64,000 nucleotides of DNA from Amycolatopsis sulphurea (lineage in GTDB: Bacteria; Actinomycetota; Actinomycetes; Mycobacteriales; Pseudonocardiaceae): positions 4,526,001 to 4,590,000 of the forward strand of contig NZ_PDJK01000002.1 of the NCBI RefSeq assembly GCF_002564045.1, read 5' to 3'. Below the pieces are notes generated by a model. It searched no databases and was not told the origin of the DNA. It was given only the letters and a program-made list of their open reading frames with translations. This document shows, piece after piece, positions 8,282 to 17,476 of this stretch (position 1 is the stretch's first letter; every line of letters starts with the position of its first letter). A program made the position numbers and the translations under genes.

Positions 8282-9046
8282 TTACGCCGGGAGAGTCTTG
8301 CCGCTGAGGAGCCGGCCCGCCCCGGGGACCTCCGGCCGGAGCCCGAGTTCGCTCAGGATCCGGAACGTCGTGGCCGTCGCCGCGGAGAGTACCGGGATCC
8401 CGACCGCGTCCTCGACCGGCTGGATCGAGGGCAGCGACGGCATCTGCACGCACGCCGAGAGCACCAGCGCGTCCGCCCGGGCGAGGTCGAGCTTCCGGTA
8501 GTGCTCCCGCAGATCGGCCGGATCGAGCCGGGCCACCGCGAGGTTGTCCGGCACTTCGAGGGACAGCGAATCGACCACCTCGACCCCGGCGTCCTCCAGG
8601 TACGCGACGACAGCCTGGGTGAGCGGCTTGAGATACGGCGTGATGATCGCGACCCGTTTCGCGCCGAGAGCGGCGATTCCGGCCAGCAGCGCGCCCGCGG
8701 ACGAGATGACCGGCGCGCCGGCGCCCTCCGCTCGCAACGCAGCCGTGATCGCATCCTCGGCGGTGCAGTGATAACCGGGTCCCTGCGCCATGATCGCGAC
8801 CAGGCACGCGGTGGCCACCACGTCGGGCCGGGCGTCGGCGAGTTCGGCCGCCGCGCGTTCGGACTGCGCGTTCATCGCCTTCAGCTGCTCGGGCGTGACG
8901 TGCTGCATCCGCGCCCGCGCCGCGTGGAACACGAAACGGTCCTCCGGGTACCGCTCCTCGCGCGCCCGCAGCATCCGTGGCAGCTCGGTCTCCATGGTGA
9001 GGTTCGAGCTGGGCACGATCAGCCCGACGTGGTGGTCCCGGCTCAT
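8282..9046 (-). CDS. nicE: Maleate cis-trans isomerase (nicotinate pathway, maleate to fumarate)
   Basis: A 254-residue member of the Asp/Glu racemase fold. It matches maleate isomerases in length and in its two catalytic cysteines: Cys81 in VATACLVAIM and Cys199 in VLSACVQMPS. The early segment VGLIVPSSNLTMETE is typical. The enzyme turns maleate into fumarate, the last step of aerobic nicotinate breakdown. Its ATG overlaps the stop of nicX by 4 bases, so expression is coupled to the upstream pathway genes. Arylmalonate decarboxylase relatives share the fold, but the operon settles the assignment. Confidence 0.85.
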   Translation of the reverse strand: MSRDHHVGLIVPSSNLTMETELPRMLRAREERYPEDRFVFHAARARMQHVTPEQLKAMNAQSERAAAELADARPDVVATACLVAIMAQGPGYHCTAEDAITAALRAEGAGAPVISSAGALLAGIAALGAKRVAIITPYLKPLTQAVVAYLEDAGVEVVDSLSLEVPDNLAVARLDPADLREHYRKLDLARADALVLSACVQMPSLPSIQPVEDAVGIPVLSAATATTFRILSELGLRPEVPGAGRLLSGKTLPA

Positions 9047-10089
9047 CGCTGCGCCACCGGCCGCATCTCGGGCACGGTCAGCGCGCCCGCGTCCACGATC
9101 AGCTCTTCGTCGAGGTACAGGCTGTTGCCCCGCATCGGGATGTCGAAGTGGCAGGCGGTGTCGTTCGGCCCGCCCAGCTCGTTGTTCGGGCCGATGGAGA
9201 ACATCACGTTGCCGTAGAAGCTGCGCAGCTCCATGCCCATCCCGCCGGGGAACTGGGTCAGCCCGTGCCAGTGCGCCCGCTCGTCGAGACCCCAGCCGAC
9301 GTGCGACATGCCGTAGCCGCGCGGGTCGTGGAAGGACTCGATGTAGCTGCGCAGCAGATCCGCGTCCAGCCCGGAGGATCCGGCGCCACCGCGGATGTCG
9401 CGGATGAAACCCTGCTCGATGGTCAGCTCGACCGGGGTCTGCACATAGGTGTTGAACGGCAGCAGCACGTCACCCGGGGCGAGCACGATCTTGCCGTCCA
9501 CCCCCTCGTCGGAACCGCCGGTGAAAACGAACGCGGCGGGCCAGTGGTCCCACCGGCCCGGCTGGTCGGTGTAGCCGTACTCGCTCAGTGTCGGGTAGAC
9601 GCCCAGCTGGTAGGTGACGTCGGTGCCGTGCGGGCTGGTGATCCGCATGGTCTTCGCCTTCGCCAGCAGCTCCGCGCCGATCTCGACGCGCTCGCGCAGC
9701 TCCTTGGTCGGCATCAGCCGGGCCAGCAGCTCGGGCGGTTCGATCGCGGTCAGGATCCGGGTGCCCGCGGCCTGGATCGCGAACTGTTCCTCGCTGAAGA
9801 GCAGGAAAGTGCAGTCCACCACCATGTCCGCGGCCTTCAGCGCATCGACCGCGAGCGGCAGCCGGGCCAGCCCCGAGTCGCCGACCGCCCACGCGCCGGA
9901 CGCGCTCGCGGGCGAGGGTAGCCGCACGTGATAGGTGGCTGCGCCGAGCTGCTGCGCGGCCCAGAGGAACGCGTCCGCGTACTCGGCGCGTTCGCCGCCG
10001 CGGGTCAGGACGACCACGGTCTCGCCCTCATGTACCGCGGAAAGCCGCAACTGCTGCAGGCAGATGTCGTTGAACAGGTTCTGATCCAT
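9043..10089 (-). CDS. nicX: 2,5-dihydroxypyridine 5,6-dioxygenase
   Basis: A 348-residue iron dioxygenase of the leucyl-aminopeptidase-like (M29) fold. It opens 2,5-dihydroxypyridine to N-formylmaleamate. The expected Fe(II) ligands can be seen: a His in SHVGWG, and His/Asp in ACHFDIPM, as in Pseudomonas NicX. The ATG at 10089 has GGAGG 8 bases upstream; the open frame continues far upstream but only as a shadow of nicFD. It follows nicFD by 29 bases, and an operator-like motif shared with the nicC promoter lies in that gap, suggesting an extra promoter for nicX-nicE. Confidence 0.9.
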   Translation of the reverse strand: MDQNLFNDICLQQLRLSAVHEGETVVVLTRGGERAEYADAFLWAAQQLGAATYHVRLPSPASASGAWAVGDSGLARLPLAVDALKAADMVVDCTFLLFSEEQFAIQAAGTRILTAIEPPELLARLMPTKELRERVEIGAELLAKAKTMRITSPHGTDVTYQLGVYPTLSEYGYTDQPGRWDHWPAAFVFTGGSDEGVDGKIVLAPGDVLLPFNTYVQTPVELTIEQGFIRDIRGGAGSSGLDADLLRSYIESFHDPRGYGMSHVGWGLDERAHWHGLTQFPGGMGMELRSFYGNVMFSIGPNNELGGPNDTACHFDIPMRGNSLYLDEELIVDAGALTVPEMRPVAQR

Positions 10090-10102
10090 TTCGGCCTCCA
10101 AG

Positions 10103-10127
10103 GTTATCCGAACACGTACTATTGGGC
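10103..10127 (-). promoter_or_regulatory. Second nic operator motif, upstream of nicX
   Basis: Contains ATCCGAACACGTA, 13 bases identical to the centre of the perfect inverted repeat upstream of nicC (18773-18798), plus further matches at the edges (TAT on the right). The arms are less symmetric here. It overlaps the nicFD stop codon and lies 14 bases before the nicX start codon. Confidence 0.6.
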
Positions 10128-11621
10128 CGGCAGCAGCGCGCGGAGGGCGCGCAGGGCTGCCGAGGGCTGATCCCAGAACACCATGTGCCCGGCGCCTGCC
10201 ACGCCGATCAGCCGGTGGCGCGGGTTGCTGCGGCCGAGTTCGGCCACGTCCGTCTCGGTAACGACCGGGCTTTGCGTGCCGAACAGCAGGGTCGTGGGCA
10301 GCGTGAGCTTTGTCCACAGTGGAAGGAACTGCTCGGACTCGAACCCGGCGTGCGTGCCCGCGATCGCGGCGGGGGAGCAGGAGGCCAGCCAGCGCGCCCG
10401 CAATTCCTGCTCCCGGCGGGGCCAGGTGGGCCAGTGCGTGGCCACCTCGTCCGCGTCCGTGCCCCGGCGGGCCTGTTCGAGCTGGGACAGGAACGTCGCC
10501 AGCGTGGTCGGGTAGGGCCGGTCCGGGCCGCTCATCGGCGGGTCCACCAGGATCAGGCCGCCGAGCGCGGGCCGGCCGGACACCGCGACCTGCGCAGCGA
10601 TCCGCGCGCCCATCGAATGCCCGAGCAGGATCGGCCGCTGCAGGCCGAGTTCGTCGAGCACGGCCTCGACGTCCGCCGCGTACGAGGCGAGGTCGTACCC
10701 GTCCGGCGGGCCGTCGTCGGAAAGCCCGCGGCCCCGCAGGTCCAGGACCAGCGGCCGGACCAAATCGGTCAGCTCGCGGGCGACGAAATCCATGGTCACG
10801 GCCGGGCTGGTGATCCCGGGCAGGATGACCAGCGGTGTCGCGTGGTCCGGGCCGTAGTCGAGCAGATGCAGCCGCAGATCGCCGGATCGGACCCACACGC
10901 TGGTCGCTTCGAGGTCGGCCAGCGCAGAGGGCGTGAGCAGCCGTTCGTTGCCGGCGAACGCTATCCGGGCCGGCCTTTCGGGAGCGAGCACGGACCGGCC
11001 TTCGGCCAGCGAGACGACGTCGGCGTACTTGGCCTGCAGATCGAACAGCGCGGCGTCGTGTGGCCCCTGCGCGCGATCTCCGCAGGCCTCCGCGACGACG
11101 AGCGTGTCGAAGCCGGACTGCACGCTGTCCACCGCCGTCGCGCGGACGCAGCCGGACGTGGTGGCGCCGCAGACCACCACGGTGTCCACATGCAACGCGC
11201 TGAGCAGCGCGGCCAATCCGGTGCCGTGGAAGGCTGACGCGCCCTTCTTGACGATCAGCTGGTCCGAGTCCCGTCGTTCGAGCCGGGGGTCCAGGGCGAC
11301 CTCTTCGCTGCCGTCGAGCAGGCTGCGCATGCCGGGTGCTTTGCGCAGCCAGGCAATCGAGTCCACTTCGGACGGTGCGTAGCCGATCGCGGTGTAGATC
11401 ACCGGCACCCCGCTCGCGTGTGCGGCCCGGACGAGTTCACCCGCAGCGGCGACCTCGGCGGAAAGGTCCGCTCCGGTAGGGAAATCCGGTTCGGTGAAGC
11501 CGCGGGTCAGATCGACCACGACGAGCGCCGGCCGATCCCCGCGGGGTACCTTCGCGCCGAAGCCCGCGCGGGCGTATGTGCGGTCGGTCTCGGCTCCGTG
11601 GAGTCCTGGGTCATCGGTCAC
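10119..11621 (-). CDS. Bifunctional maleamate amidohydrolase / N-formylmaleamate deformylase (NicF-NicD fusion)
   Basis: This 500-residue protein joins two pathway enzymes. Residues 1-215 are an isochorismatase-like amidohydrolase with triad Asp37 (VVVDLTRGF), Lys125 (LIVKKGASAF) and Cys158 (TTSGCVRAT), at the same relative spacing as NicF. Residues 225-500 are an alpha/beta hydrolase with Ser336 (LLGHSMGAR), Asp360 (LILVDPP) and His479 (GAGHMVFWD), spaced as in NicD. The order of chemistry is NicD first (formylmaleamate to maleamate), then NicF (to maleate), so maleamate could pass within one chain. The GTG at 11621 overlaps the CoxG-like gene by 11 bases. In Pseudomonas these are separate genes. 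Confidence 0.9.
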   Translation of the reverse strand: MTDDPGLHGAETDRTYARAGFGAKVPRGDRPALVVVDLTRGFTEPDFPTGADLSAEVAAAGELVRAAHASGVPVIYTAIGYAPSEVDSIAWLRKAPGMRSLLDGSEEVALDPRLERRDSDQLIVKKGASAFHGTGLAALLSALHVDTVVVCGATTSGCVRATAVDSVQSGFDTLVVAEACGDRAQGPHDAALFDLQAKYADVVSLAEGRSVLAPERPARIAFAGNERLLTPSALADLEATSVWVRSGDLRLHLLDYGPDHATPLVILPGITSPAVTMDFVARELTDLVRPLVLDLRGRGLSDDGPPDGYDLASYAADVEAVLDELGLQRPILLGHSMGARIAAQVAVSGRPALGGLILVDPPMSGPDRPYPTTLATFLSQLEQARRGTDADEVATHWPTWPRREQELRARWLASCSPAAIAGTHAGFESEQFLPLWTKLTLPTTLLFGTQSPVVTETDVAELGRSNPRHRLIGVAGAGHMVFWDQPSAALRALRALLPAQ

Positions 11622-12258
11622 GGCGCAGCTCCTCGATCAGCTTGTCCTGGGTGCGGATCCGCCCGAGCAGCCAGCCCTGGAACAGCCCGAGCGCACCTGC
11701 CGCGGCTATGGCGAGATAGCGTTTCGCCTGCGGTGAAAGGAACATCGCCAGACCGTCGAGCGCTTCCGGGGCCGCGGTCGGTGCGGGGGCGGTGGTCGCC
11801 TGGGCCGGGCCGCCGCCGGGGTGCAACAGCCCGGCGAGGTTCCGCGCGAACTGGTCGAGGATCCGGTTCGACACCGCGCTGATCGCGCCCTTGCCGAACT
11901 GCGCGATCTTCCCGCGGATGACCAGATCGGTGTGCAGCTTCAGCACCGAACCGCCCGGCGCCGCCTCGATGGTGACGGTGACGTCCGCCTCGGCGTCACC
12001 GCTGCCGTGGCTGTCCGCACCGCGCGCGGACAGGCGCAGCCGGCGTTCGTCCCGGGCGACCTCGGTGAACCGGACCTTGCCCGAGTACGCCGCGCTGACC
12101 GGGCCGACCTTCACCTTCACCTTGCCGAGGTAAGCGTCGCCGTCCTGGCCGTCGAGCGTCGCGCCGGGCAGGCAGCCGGCCATGCGCTCGACGTCGTTGA
12201 GCAACGCGAACACGGTGTCCGGATCGCCCGGCAGGTCGAGGGTGTTCTCCAGGATCAT
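11611..12258 (-). CDS. CoxG-like (SRPBCC) protein associated with molybdenum hydroxylase
   Basis: A 215-residue protein. Residues 1-145 form a CoxG/SRPBCC domain (NDVERMAGCLPGATL, VKVGPVSAAYSGKV, GKGAISAVSNRILDQF). An Ala/Pro-rich linker and a single hydrophobic helix (AIAAAGALGLFQGWLLG) follow. CoxG proteins accompany CO-dehydrogenase and xanthine-dehydrogenase type enzymes and help in maturation or membrane attachment; the C-terminal helix suggests the latter. The ATG overlaps the stop of the 2Fe-2S subunit gene by 4 bases, and the end overlaps the NicF-NicD gene. The role in nicotinate oxidation is inferred from position. Confidence 0.8.
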   Translation of the reverse strand: MILENTLDLPGDPDTVFALLNDVERMAGCLPGATLDGQDGDAYLGKVKVKVGPVSAAYSGKVRFTEVARDERRLRLSARGADSHGSGDAEADVTVTIEAAPGGSVLKLHTDLVIRGKIAQFGKGAISAVSNRILDQFARNLAGLLHPGGGPAQATTAPAPTAAPEALDGLAMFLSPQAKRYLAIAAAGALGLFQGWLLGRIRTQDKLIEELRRDR

Positions 12259-12761
12259 CGGACTGCCTCCGGTTCGGGATCGGGCCGGTCCGCGCGGCGG
12301 CGGGCGGTCGCTTCGATCGCGTCGACGATGGTCTGATACCCGGTGCAGCGGCAGAGATTCGCCGACACCGCTTCCCGGATCTCTTCGCGCGAGGGTGCGG
12401 GCTGCTGGGCGAGGAACCCTTCGGCCAGCATCAGGAACCCCGGCGTGCAGAACCCGCACTGCAGGCCGTGTCGCGCGGAGAATTCCTGCTGCAGATCGCT
12501 GGGTTCGGCCGGCGTGCCGAGCGATTCGACGGTCCGGATCGCGTAACCCTCGGCCTGCACGGCGAACATCAGGCAGGCCCGCGCCGGTTCCTCGTCGAGG
12601 AGGATTGTGCACGCGCCGCACACCCCGTGCTCGCAGCCGACGTGCGTGCCGGTGAGTTCCACTTGGTGCCGCAGCACGTCCAGCAGCGTCCACCGTGGCT
12701 CGACGAGCAGCTCGTGTTCTTCGCCGTTGACGTTCAGGACGATCAAGTGCTTGCCGCTCAT
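12255..12761 (-). CDS. Nicotinate hydroxylase, 2Fe-2S subunit
   Basis: A 168-residue small subunit of a xanthine-dehydrogenase-type hydroxylase. Plant-type cluster ligands are Cys43, Cys48, Cys51 and Cys63 (GCEHGVCGAC); the second cluster uses Cys102, Cys105, Cys137 and Cys139 (QCGFCTPGF, NLCRCTG). It passes electrons from the molybdenum centre to FAD. The ATG at 12761 overlaps the stop of the large-subunit gene by 4 bases. With the large and medium subunits it should add the 6-hydroxyl group to nicotinate, the first pathway step. Confidence 0.9.
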   Translation of the reverse strand: MSGKHLIVLNVNGEEHELLVEPRWTLLDVLRHQVELTGTHVGCEHGVCGACTILLDEEPARACLMFAVQAEGYAIRTVESLGTPAEPSDLQQEFSARHGLQCGFCTPGFLMLAEGFLAQQPAPSREEIREAVSANLCRCTGYQTIVDAIEATARRRADRPDPEPEAVR

Positions 12762-15154
12762 ACCGGGGTGCCCGCCTTCTCCGTCCGGTCCGCGCCGGTG
12801 AGCGCCGTCAGCACCGATTCCGGGTGGATCGGTGTGCTCTCCAGCTGGACACCGGTGTGCCACAACAGATCGTTGACCGCGTTCAGCACGGCCGCGGGGG
12901 CGCCGATGGTGCCGCCCTCGCCCGCGCCCTTGGCACCGCTCTCGGTGAACGCGCACGGGGTTTCGAGATGGTCCACGGAGATGTCCGGGATCTCCGCCGC
13001 GGTCGGCACCAGGTAGTCGATGAAGCTCGCCGCGGAAGGCTCGCCGTTCTCGGCGTACCCGACCTCCTCGAACAGCGCGCCCGCGATGCCCTGGGCGATC
13101 CCGCCGCGCGCCTGTCCATCCACGACCTGGGGGTTGATCACCACCCCGCAGTCCTCGACACAGGCGTAGCGCAGGATCCTCACTCCGCCGGTGCCCGGAT
13201 CGGCCTCGACCACCACGGCGTGCGTGGCGTTGGAGAACGTGCCGTCACCCGGGACGTCGAACGCGGCGGTGGCGGTCAGCGTCGGCGGGGTCTCCTTGGG
13301 CAGCAGGTGGCTGCGCAGGTAGGCGACGTCGGCGAGCTCCTCGAAGGTCATCCGCTGGGCGGGGTCGTCGAGCCGGATCACGCCGCCGTCGCCGTCGAGT
13401 TCCACGTTCTCCACGCGGGTGCCCAGCAGATGCGCGGCGATCACGCACAGCTGTTCGCCGAGCCGGGTGGCCGCGGTCGCCACCGCCGAACCGCCGATGG
13501 TCACCGACCGCGAGGCGAAGGTGCCCCAGCCGTAGGGGATCCGCTCGGTGTCGCCCTGGCGCAGCTTGACCTTGGCGATGTCGATACCGAGCCGTTCGGC
13601 GACGAGCTGGGCGAACGTCGTCTCGTGCGACTGGCCGTGGTTCATCGTGCCGCTGGTGACCACGACCGAACCGGTGAGGTCCATCCGGATCTCGGACAGG
13701 TCGAACCCCGGGACGACGGACATCTTGCGCTTGGCGAACGCTTCCGAACCGTAGCCGGTCCGCTCGGAGAAGCAGCTGTAGCCGATGCCGATGTGACGGC
13801 CCTCGGCGGCGGCCTGCTCACGCAGCTCGTACCAGCCCTCGTCGCGCAGGATCTTTTCGCCCAGTTCCAGGGATTCCAGGTAGCTGCCCGGGTCATAGGT
13901 GACGTTGTTGACGCCGTGGTAAGGGAATTCGGTGATCAGGTTGCGGCGGCGGATCTCCACCGGGTCGAGCCCGAGCCTGCGCCCGGCCAGATCCATGATC
14001 CGTTCCATCACCATCACGTACTGCGGCCGGCTGACCCCGCGGTACGGCGCGGTCGGCGCCTTGGTGCTGGTGATCGCCCGCGCACGCACCCGGTAGGCCG
14101 GAATCCGGTACACCGACGGCATTTCCGCCGCCGCCATCAGCGGCTCGATGCCGACGGTGAACGGGTAGCAGGAGTAGGCGCCCATGTCGCAGACGATGTC
14201 CGCGTCGAGTGCGATCAGCCTGCCCTCGGCGGTGAACGCCGCACGCGTGCGGTATCGCTGTTCACGCGCGAGGAAACCCGCGGTGAGCGCGTCTCGCCGG
14301 TCTTCGATCCATTTCACCGGACGGCCGAGCCGCTTGGCGGCCGCGGCCACCGCGACTTCTTCCCGCCCGACAACGCATTTCTGGCCGAAACCCCCGCCCA
14401 TGTCCGGCACGGTGACCCGCACCGACTGCTCCGGAACGCGCATGGACCGCGCCACCACCGTGCGGACCTGGTGCGGTACCTGAGTGCAGGTCTGGACCAG
14501 CAGCTGCTCGTCGCGGTCGTCCCAGGAGGCGATCGCGCCGCGTGTCTCCAGCGGCAGGGCGTTCTGCCGGGCGCTGGTGGTGACGAGTTCGATCACGCAA
14601 TCGCTGTCCTCGAACGCTTCGTCGACGCCCGGAGTGTCGAATGAGGTCACGTCGAGCAGCACGTTGCTCGCTGCCTCTTCGTGCACCAGGGGAGCATCCG
14701 GTGCCAACGCGGCTTCTTCGGTGACCACTGCGTCGAGTACGTCGTAGTGCACGCGCGCGGCTTCGATGCCGTCCTCGACCGCGTATGGATCCTTCGCGAC
14801 GACGATGGCGACCGGCTCACCGACGAAGCGCACCTTGTCCCGGGCGAGGATCGGCATCGTGGTCGGCGTGAACTCCTCGGGCGGCCGTTCGAGGAGCGCG
14901 ACGATATCACCGAGTTCGAGGTCGTCCGCCGAGTACGCAGCGACCACGCCTTCGACCTCGCGTACCGCGGTGAGGTCGATCTCGCGGAGCCGGCCGTGTG
15001 CGACGGTGGCCCGCACGAACCCGGCGTGCAGCAACCCGGGCAGGTGGATGTCGTCGAGGAATCGCCCGCGGCCGGTGACCAGACGCGGGTCCTCGCGTCG
15101 CCGCACCGGCGCGCCGATCCAACGGCCACGGCGGCCGTCGAACTCCGCGTTCAC
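12758..15154 (-). CDS. Nicotinate hydroxylase, molybdopterin-binding large subunit
   Basis: A 798-residue single polypeptide with both Mo-binding domains. The N-terminal part includes RREDPRLVTGRGRFLDD; the middle carries DMGGGFGQK, PVKWIEDRRDAL and PTAPYRGVSRPQ. The catalytic Glu is at about residue 746 in GAKGAGEGGTIGAP. It starts at GTG (15154) behind GGAGG. Unlike Pseudomonas NicB there is no cytochrome c extension, so electrons must leave through the FAD subunit encoded upstream. The substrate is assigned from the pathway genes around it, not from residues in the protein. Confidence 0.9.
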   Translation of the reverse strand: MNAEFDGRRGRWIGAPVRRREDPRLVTGRGRFLDDIHLPGLLHAGFVRATVAHGRLREIDLTAVREVEGVVAAYSADDLELGDIVALLERPPEEFTPTTMPILARDKVRFVGEPVAIVVAKDPYAVEDGIEAARVHYDVLDAVVTEEAALAPDAPLVHEEAASNVLLDVTSFDTPGVDEAFEDSDCVIELVTTSARQNALPLETRGAIASWDDRDEQLLVQTCTQVPHQVRTVVARSMRVPEQSVRVTVPDMGGGFGQKCVVGREEVAVAAAAKRLGRPVKWIEDRRDALTAGFLAREQRYRTRAAFTAEGRLIALDADIVCDMGAYSCYPFTVGIEPLMAAAEMPSVYRIPAYRVRARAITSTKAPTAPYRGVSRPQYVMVMERIMDLAGRRLGLDPVEIRRRNLITEFPYHGVNNVTYDPGSYLESLELGEKILRDEGWYELREQAAAEGRHIGIGYSCFSERTGYGSEAFAKRKMSVVPGFDLSEIRMDLTGSVVVTSGTMNHGQSHETTFAQLVAERLGIDIAKVKLRQGDTERIPYGWGTFASRSVTIGGSAVATAATRLGEQLCVIAAHLLGTRVENVELDGDGGVIRLDDPAQRMTFEELADVAYLRSHLLPKETPPTLTATAAFDVPGDGTFSNATHAVVVEADPGTGGVRILRYACVEDCGVVINPQVVDGQARGGIAQGIAGALFEEVGYAENGEPSAASFIDYLVPTAAEIPDISVDHLETPCAFTESGAKGAGEGGTIGAPAAVLNAVNDLLWHTGVQLESTPIHPESVLTALTGADRTEKAGTPV

Positions 15155-15191
15155 GTCGCCACCTCCGAAAGGAGGACGGACATGATGCTTT

Positions 15192-16049
15192 TCATGCGTT
15201 CCCTCCGTTCTGCCAGGCTCGGGTGAGGCTGCGCGTGACCAGTGTTCTCGTCAGTGCGCGGCGGTAATCCGCGCTGCCCGCCGCGTCGCTGGGCGGGTCG
15301 ATCGCCTCGGCCGCGGCCCGTCCGCACGCGGCGAACAGGTCCGGCCCCGGCTCCGCCCCGGCGAGTACCTCTTCCGCTTCGGGCACCCGGATCGGCGCGG
15401 GTGCGACCCCGCCGAGCACCACCCGTCCGTCATCCAGCGACACCGCGGCCGCGACCGTGGCGAAATCCCCGGCCCGGCGGGCGAACTCGGTCAGCTCCGC
15501 CCGGGGCGACGGCCGGGTGAACCGCACCTGCGTGACCACTTCGTCCGGCTCGACGGCGGTGGTGTAGAAGCCGTGGAACATCTCGCTCGCCGGGATCTCT
15601 CTGCGTCTGCCCGGGCCTTCGGCGACCACCACCGCGTCCAGCAGCAGGGCGAGCAGGCACCACTCCGCGGTCGCGTCGCCGTGCACGAGACTGCCGCCGA
15701 CCGTGCCGCGGGACCGGATCGGCAGGTGCCCGACGTAACGCATGGCCCGGCTCAGCACCGCGAACCCCGCTCCGAGCCCGGCCAGCTCGACCTGACGATG
15801 GGTGACCATCGCGCCGAGCCGCAGCCGCGCCCCGGTTTGCTCGATCGCGGTCAGCTCCGGCAGCTCCCGCAGCCGGCCGAGATCGACCAGATCGCTGGGC
15901 CGGGCCAGCCGGAAGTTCATCATCGGCAGCAGGCTCTGCCCGCCGGCGAGCAGCTTCGGCTCCCGCCCCCGCGCGGCGAGCCCGGCGAGCAGGCCCAGCG
16001 CGTCGGCGACGTCGTGCGCCCGGTGGTACTCGAAAGCGGCAGGTTTCAC
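15192..16049 (-). CDS. Nicotinate hydroxylase, FAD-binding medium subunit
   Basis: A 285-residue medium subunit of the CO-dehydrogenase/xanthine-dehydrogenase class. FAD contacts are in KLLAGGQSLLPMMNFR and RSRGTVGGSLVHGDATAEW; the C-terminal CODH_FAD_C domain follows. The GTG start at 16049 overlaps the MFS stop in a GTGA junction. With the next two genes it forms a three-subunit enzyme, as in anaerobic nicotinate hydroxylase and many actinobacterial aldehyde or N-heterocycle oxidases. Confidence 0.88.
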   Translation of the reverse strand: MKPAAFEYHRAHDVADALGLLAGLAARGREPKLLAGGQSLLPMMNFRLARPSDLVDLGRLRELPELTAIEQTGARLRLGAMVTHRQVELAGLGAGFAVLSRAMRYVGHLPIRSRGTVGGSLVHGDATAEWCLLALLLDAVVVAEGPGRRREIPASEMFHGFYTTAVEPDEVVTQVRFTRPSPRAELTEFARRAGDFATVAAAVSLDDGRVVLGGVAPAPIRVPEAEEVLAGAEPGPDLFAACGRAAAEAIDPPSDAAGSADYRRALTRTLVTRSLTRAWQNGGNA

Positions 16050-17437
16050 GGATTGACCTCGAGGACCGGGGCCGCCGGCTCGGCTTCGGTGGTGATCCGG
16101 TCCAGTTCGCGGCCGCGCGTTTCCGGCGCGGCGAAGAGCATGAACAGCACCGCTGCGACGACCAGCACACCCAGGAGCGCGAAGGTCAGCGGCAGCCCGA
16201 GCACCGGCCACAGCACACTGCCGAACAACAGCGGGGCGAATCCGGTTACCGCCCGGCTGGCCGAGGAGGCCCAGCCGAACCCGGACGCGCGCAGCTCCGT
16301 CGGGTACAGCTCGGAAACGTAGGCGTACATCACCGGGATCACCACCAGCGAGAATAAGCCGAACGCGGCGATCGCCGCCACCGCCGCCCCGGCCGAACCC
16401 AGCACCAGGGAGAAGATCACCAGCGTGACCGCGGTGAGCGGGCCGGCCACGGCGATGATCCGCTTGCGGCCCACCCGGTCCACCAGCAGGATCGCGATCG
16501 CCACACCGACCACTCCGAGCGCGTTCATCAGCGTGGTCGAGCCGAACGCGGCGATCTCGCCGAACCCCTGCGCCCGCAGGATCGAGGGCATCCAGCTCAG
16601 CGCGGCGTAGTAGACCAGCATGACCGAGACGAACAGCGCCCAGGCGACCCCGGTGATCCGCGGATTGAACGTCCACACGCGACGGAGCTGGTCGACCGCG
16701 GCGAACAGGCCGCGGCCACGGGTGTCCTCGACGACCGGCGGCGGGATCCGGTACGGCTCCGGCTTCGCACCGGTGCGGGCGACCAGATCGTTGATCACCA
16801 GCCGGGCCTCCGCCTCGCGGCCCTTGCGCACCAAGTACAACGGTGACTCCGGCACCCCGCGGCGCGCCCAGAACAACAGCAGCGCGGGCAGGATCATCAG
16901 CACCAGCATCCAGCGCCAGTTCCCGGAGACCGGCAGCAGCAGCGTCGCCGACGCACCGGCCAATGTGGTCCCGATCGGCCACCATCCGTCCATTGCGGAC
17001 AGTACCCGGCCACGCTGGCGCCGTGGCGAGAATTCGCTGACGATCGCGTAGTCCACCGGAATACAGCCACCGAGCCCGACCCCGGCGAGGAACCGCAGGG
17101 CCAGGAACACCTCGATGTTCGGCGAGAGCGCGGCGAGCACCGAGAAGAAGGCGAACAGCAGCAGCGTGATGCTGAACGCGCGCTTGCGGCCGATCCGGTC
17201 CGCGACCGTGCCCCAGGCCACGGCGCCGACCGCCATGCCGATCAGGTTGGCCGTGGCGACCAATCCCTTTCCCCCGGCGGACAGGCCGAATTCAGTGCCC
17301 ACCAACGGGGTCAGGAACCCGTTGAGGGCGACGTCCCAGGCATCGAACATGTAGCCGAGGCCACCGATCAGGAAGATCTTCCCTTGTACCCGCCATCTCC
17401 ATGGCAGGTCCTGGACGACCTGGTCTCCGGTACGCAT
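16046..17437 (-). CDS. MFS transporter, probable nicotinate uptake
   Basis: A 463-residue permease with 12 predicted membrane segments and both MFS signatures: GTVADRIGRKRAF after helix 2 and LVDRVGRKRIIAV in the second half. The N-terminal region GYMFDAWDVALNGFLTPLV is like NiaP and aromatic-acid/sugar porters. The ATG at 17437 lies behind GGAG. It sits between nicC and the hydroxylase genes in a continuous operon, so nicotinate or 6-hydroxynicotinate is the probable substrate. Confidence 0.85.
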   Translation of the reverse strand: MRTGDQVVQDLPWRWRVQGKIFLIGGLGYMFDAWDVALNGFLTPLVGTEFGLSAGGKGLVATANLIGMAVGAVAWGTVADRIGRKRAFSITLLLFAFFSVLAALSPNIEVFLALRFLAGVGLGGCIPVDYAIVSEFSPRRQRGRVLSAMDGWWPIGTTLAGASATLLLPVSGNWRWMLVLMILPALLLFWARRGVPESPLYLVRKGREAEARLVINDLVARTGAKPEPYRIPPPVVEDTRGRGLFAAVDQLRRVWTFNPRITGVAWALFVSVMLVYYAALSWMPSILRAQGFGEIAAFGSTTLMNALGVVGVAIAILLVDRVGRKRIIAVAGPLTAVTLVIFSLVLGSAGAAVAAIAAFGLFSLVVIPVMYAYVSELYPTELRASGFGWASSASRAVTGFAPLLFGSVLWPVLGLPLTFALLGVLVVAAVLFMLFAAPETRGRELDRITTEAEPAAPVLEVNP

Positions 17438-17476
17438 GGCTTGCTCCTTTGCGAAGTGTGCGTGGCCGTTTGCCGG

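Noticed and set aside
10090..10896. Long upstream extension of the nicX reading frame (to 617 residues)
   Set aside because: It is the shadow of the NicF-NicD gene in another frame; GGAGG and family similarity place the start at 10089.
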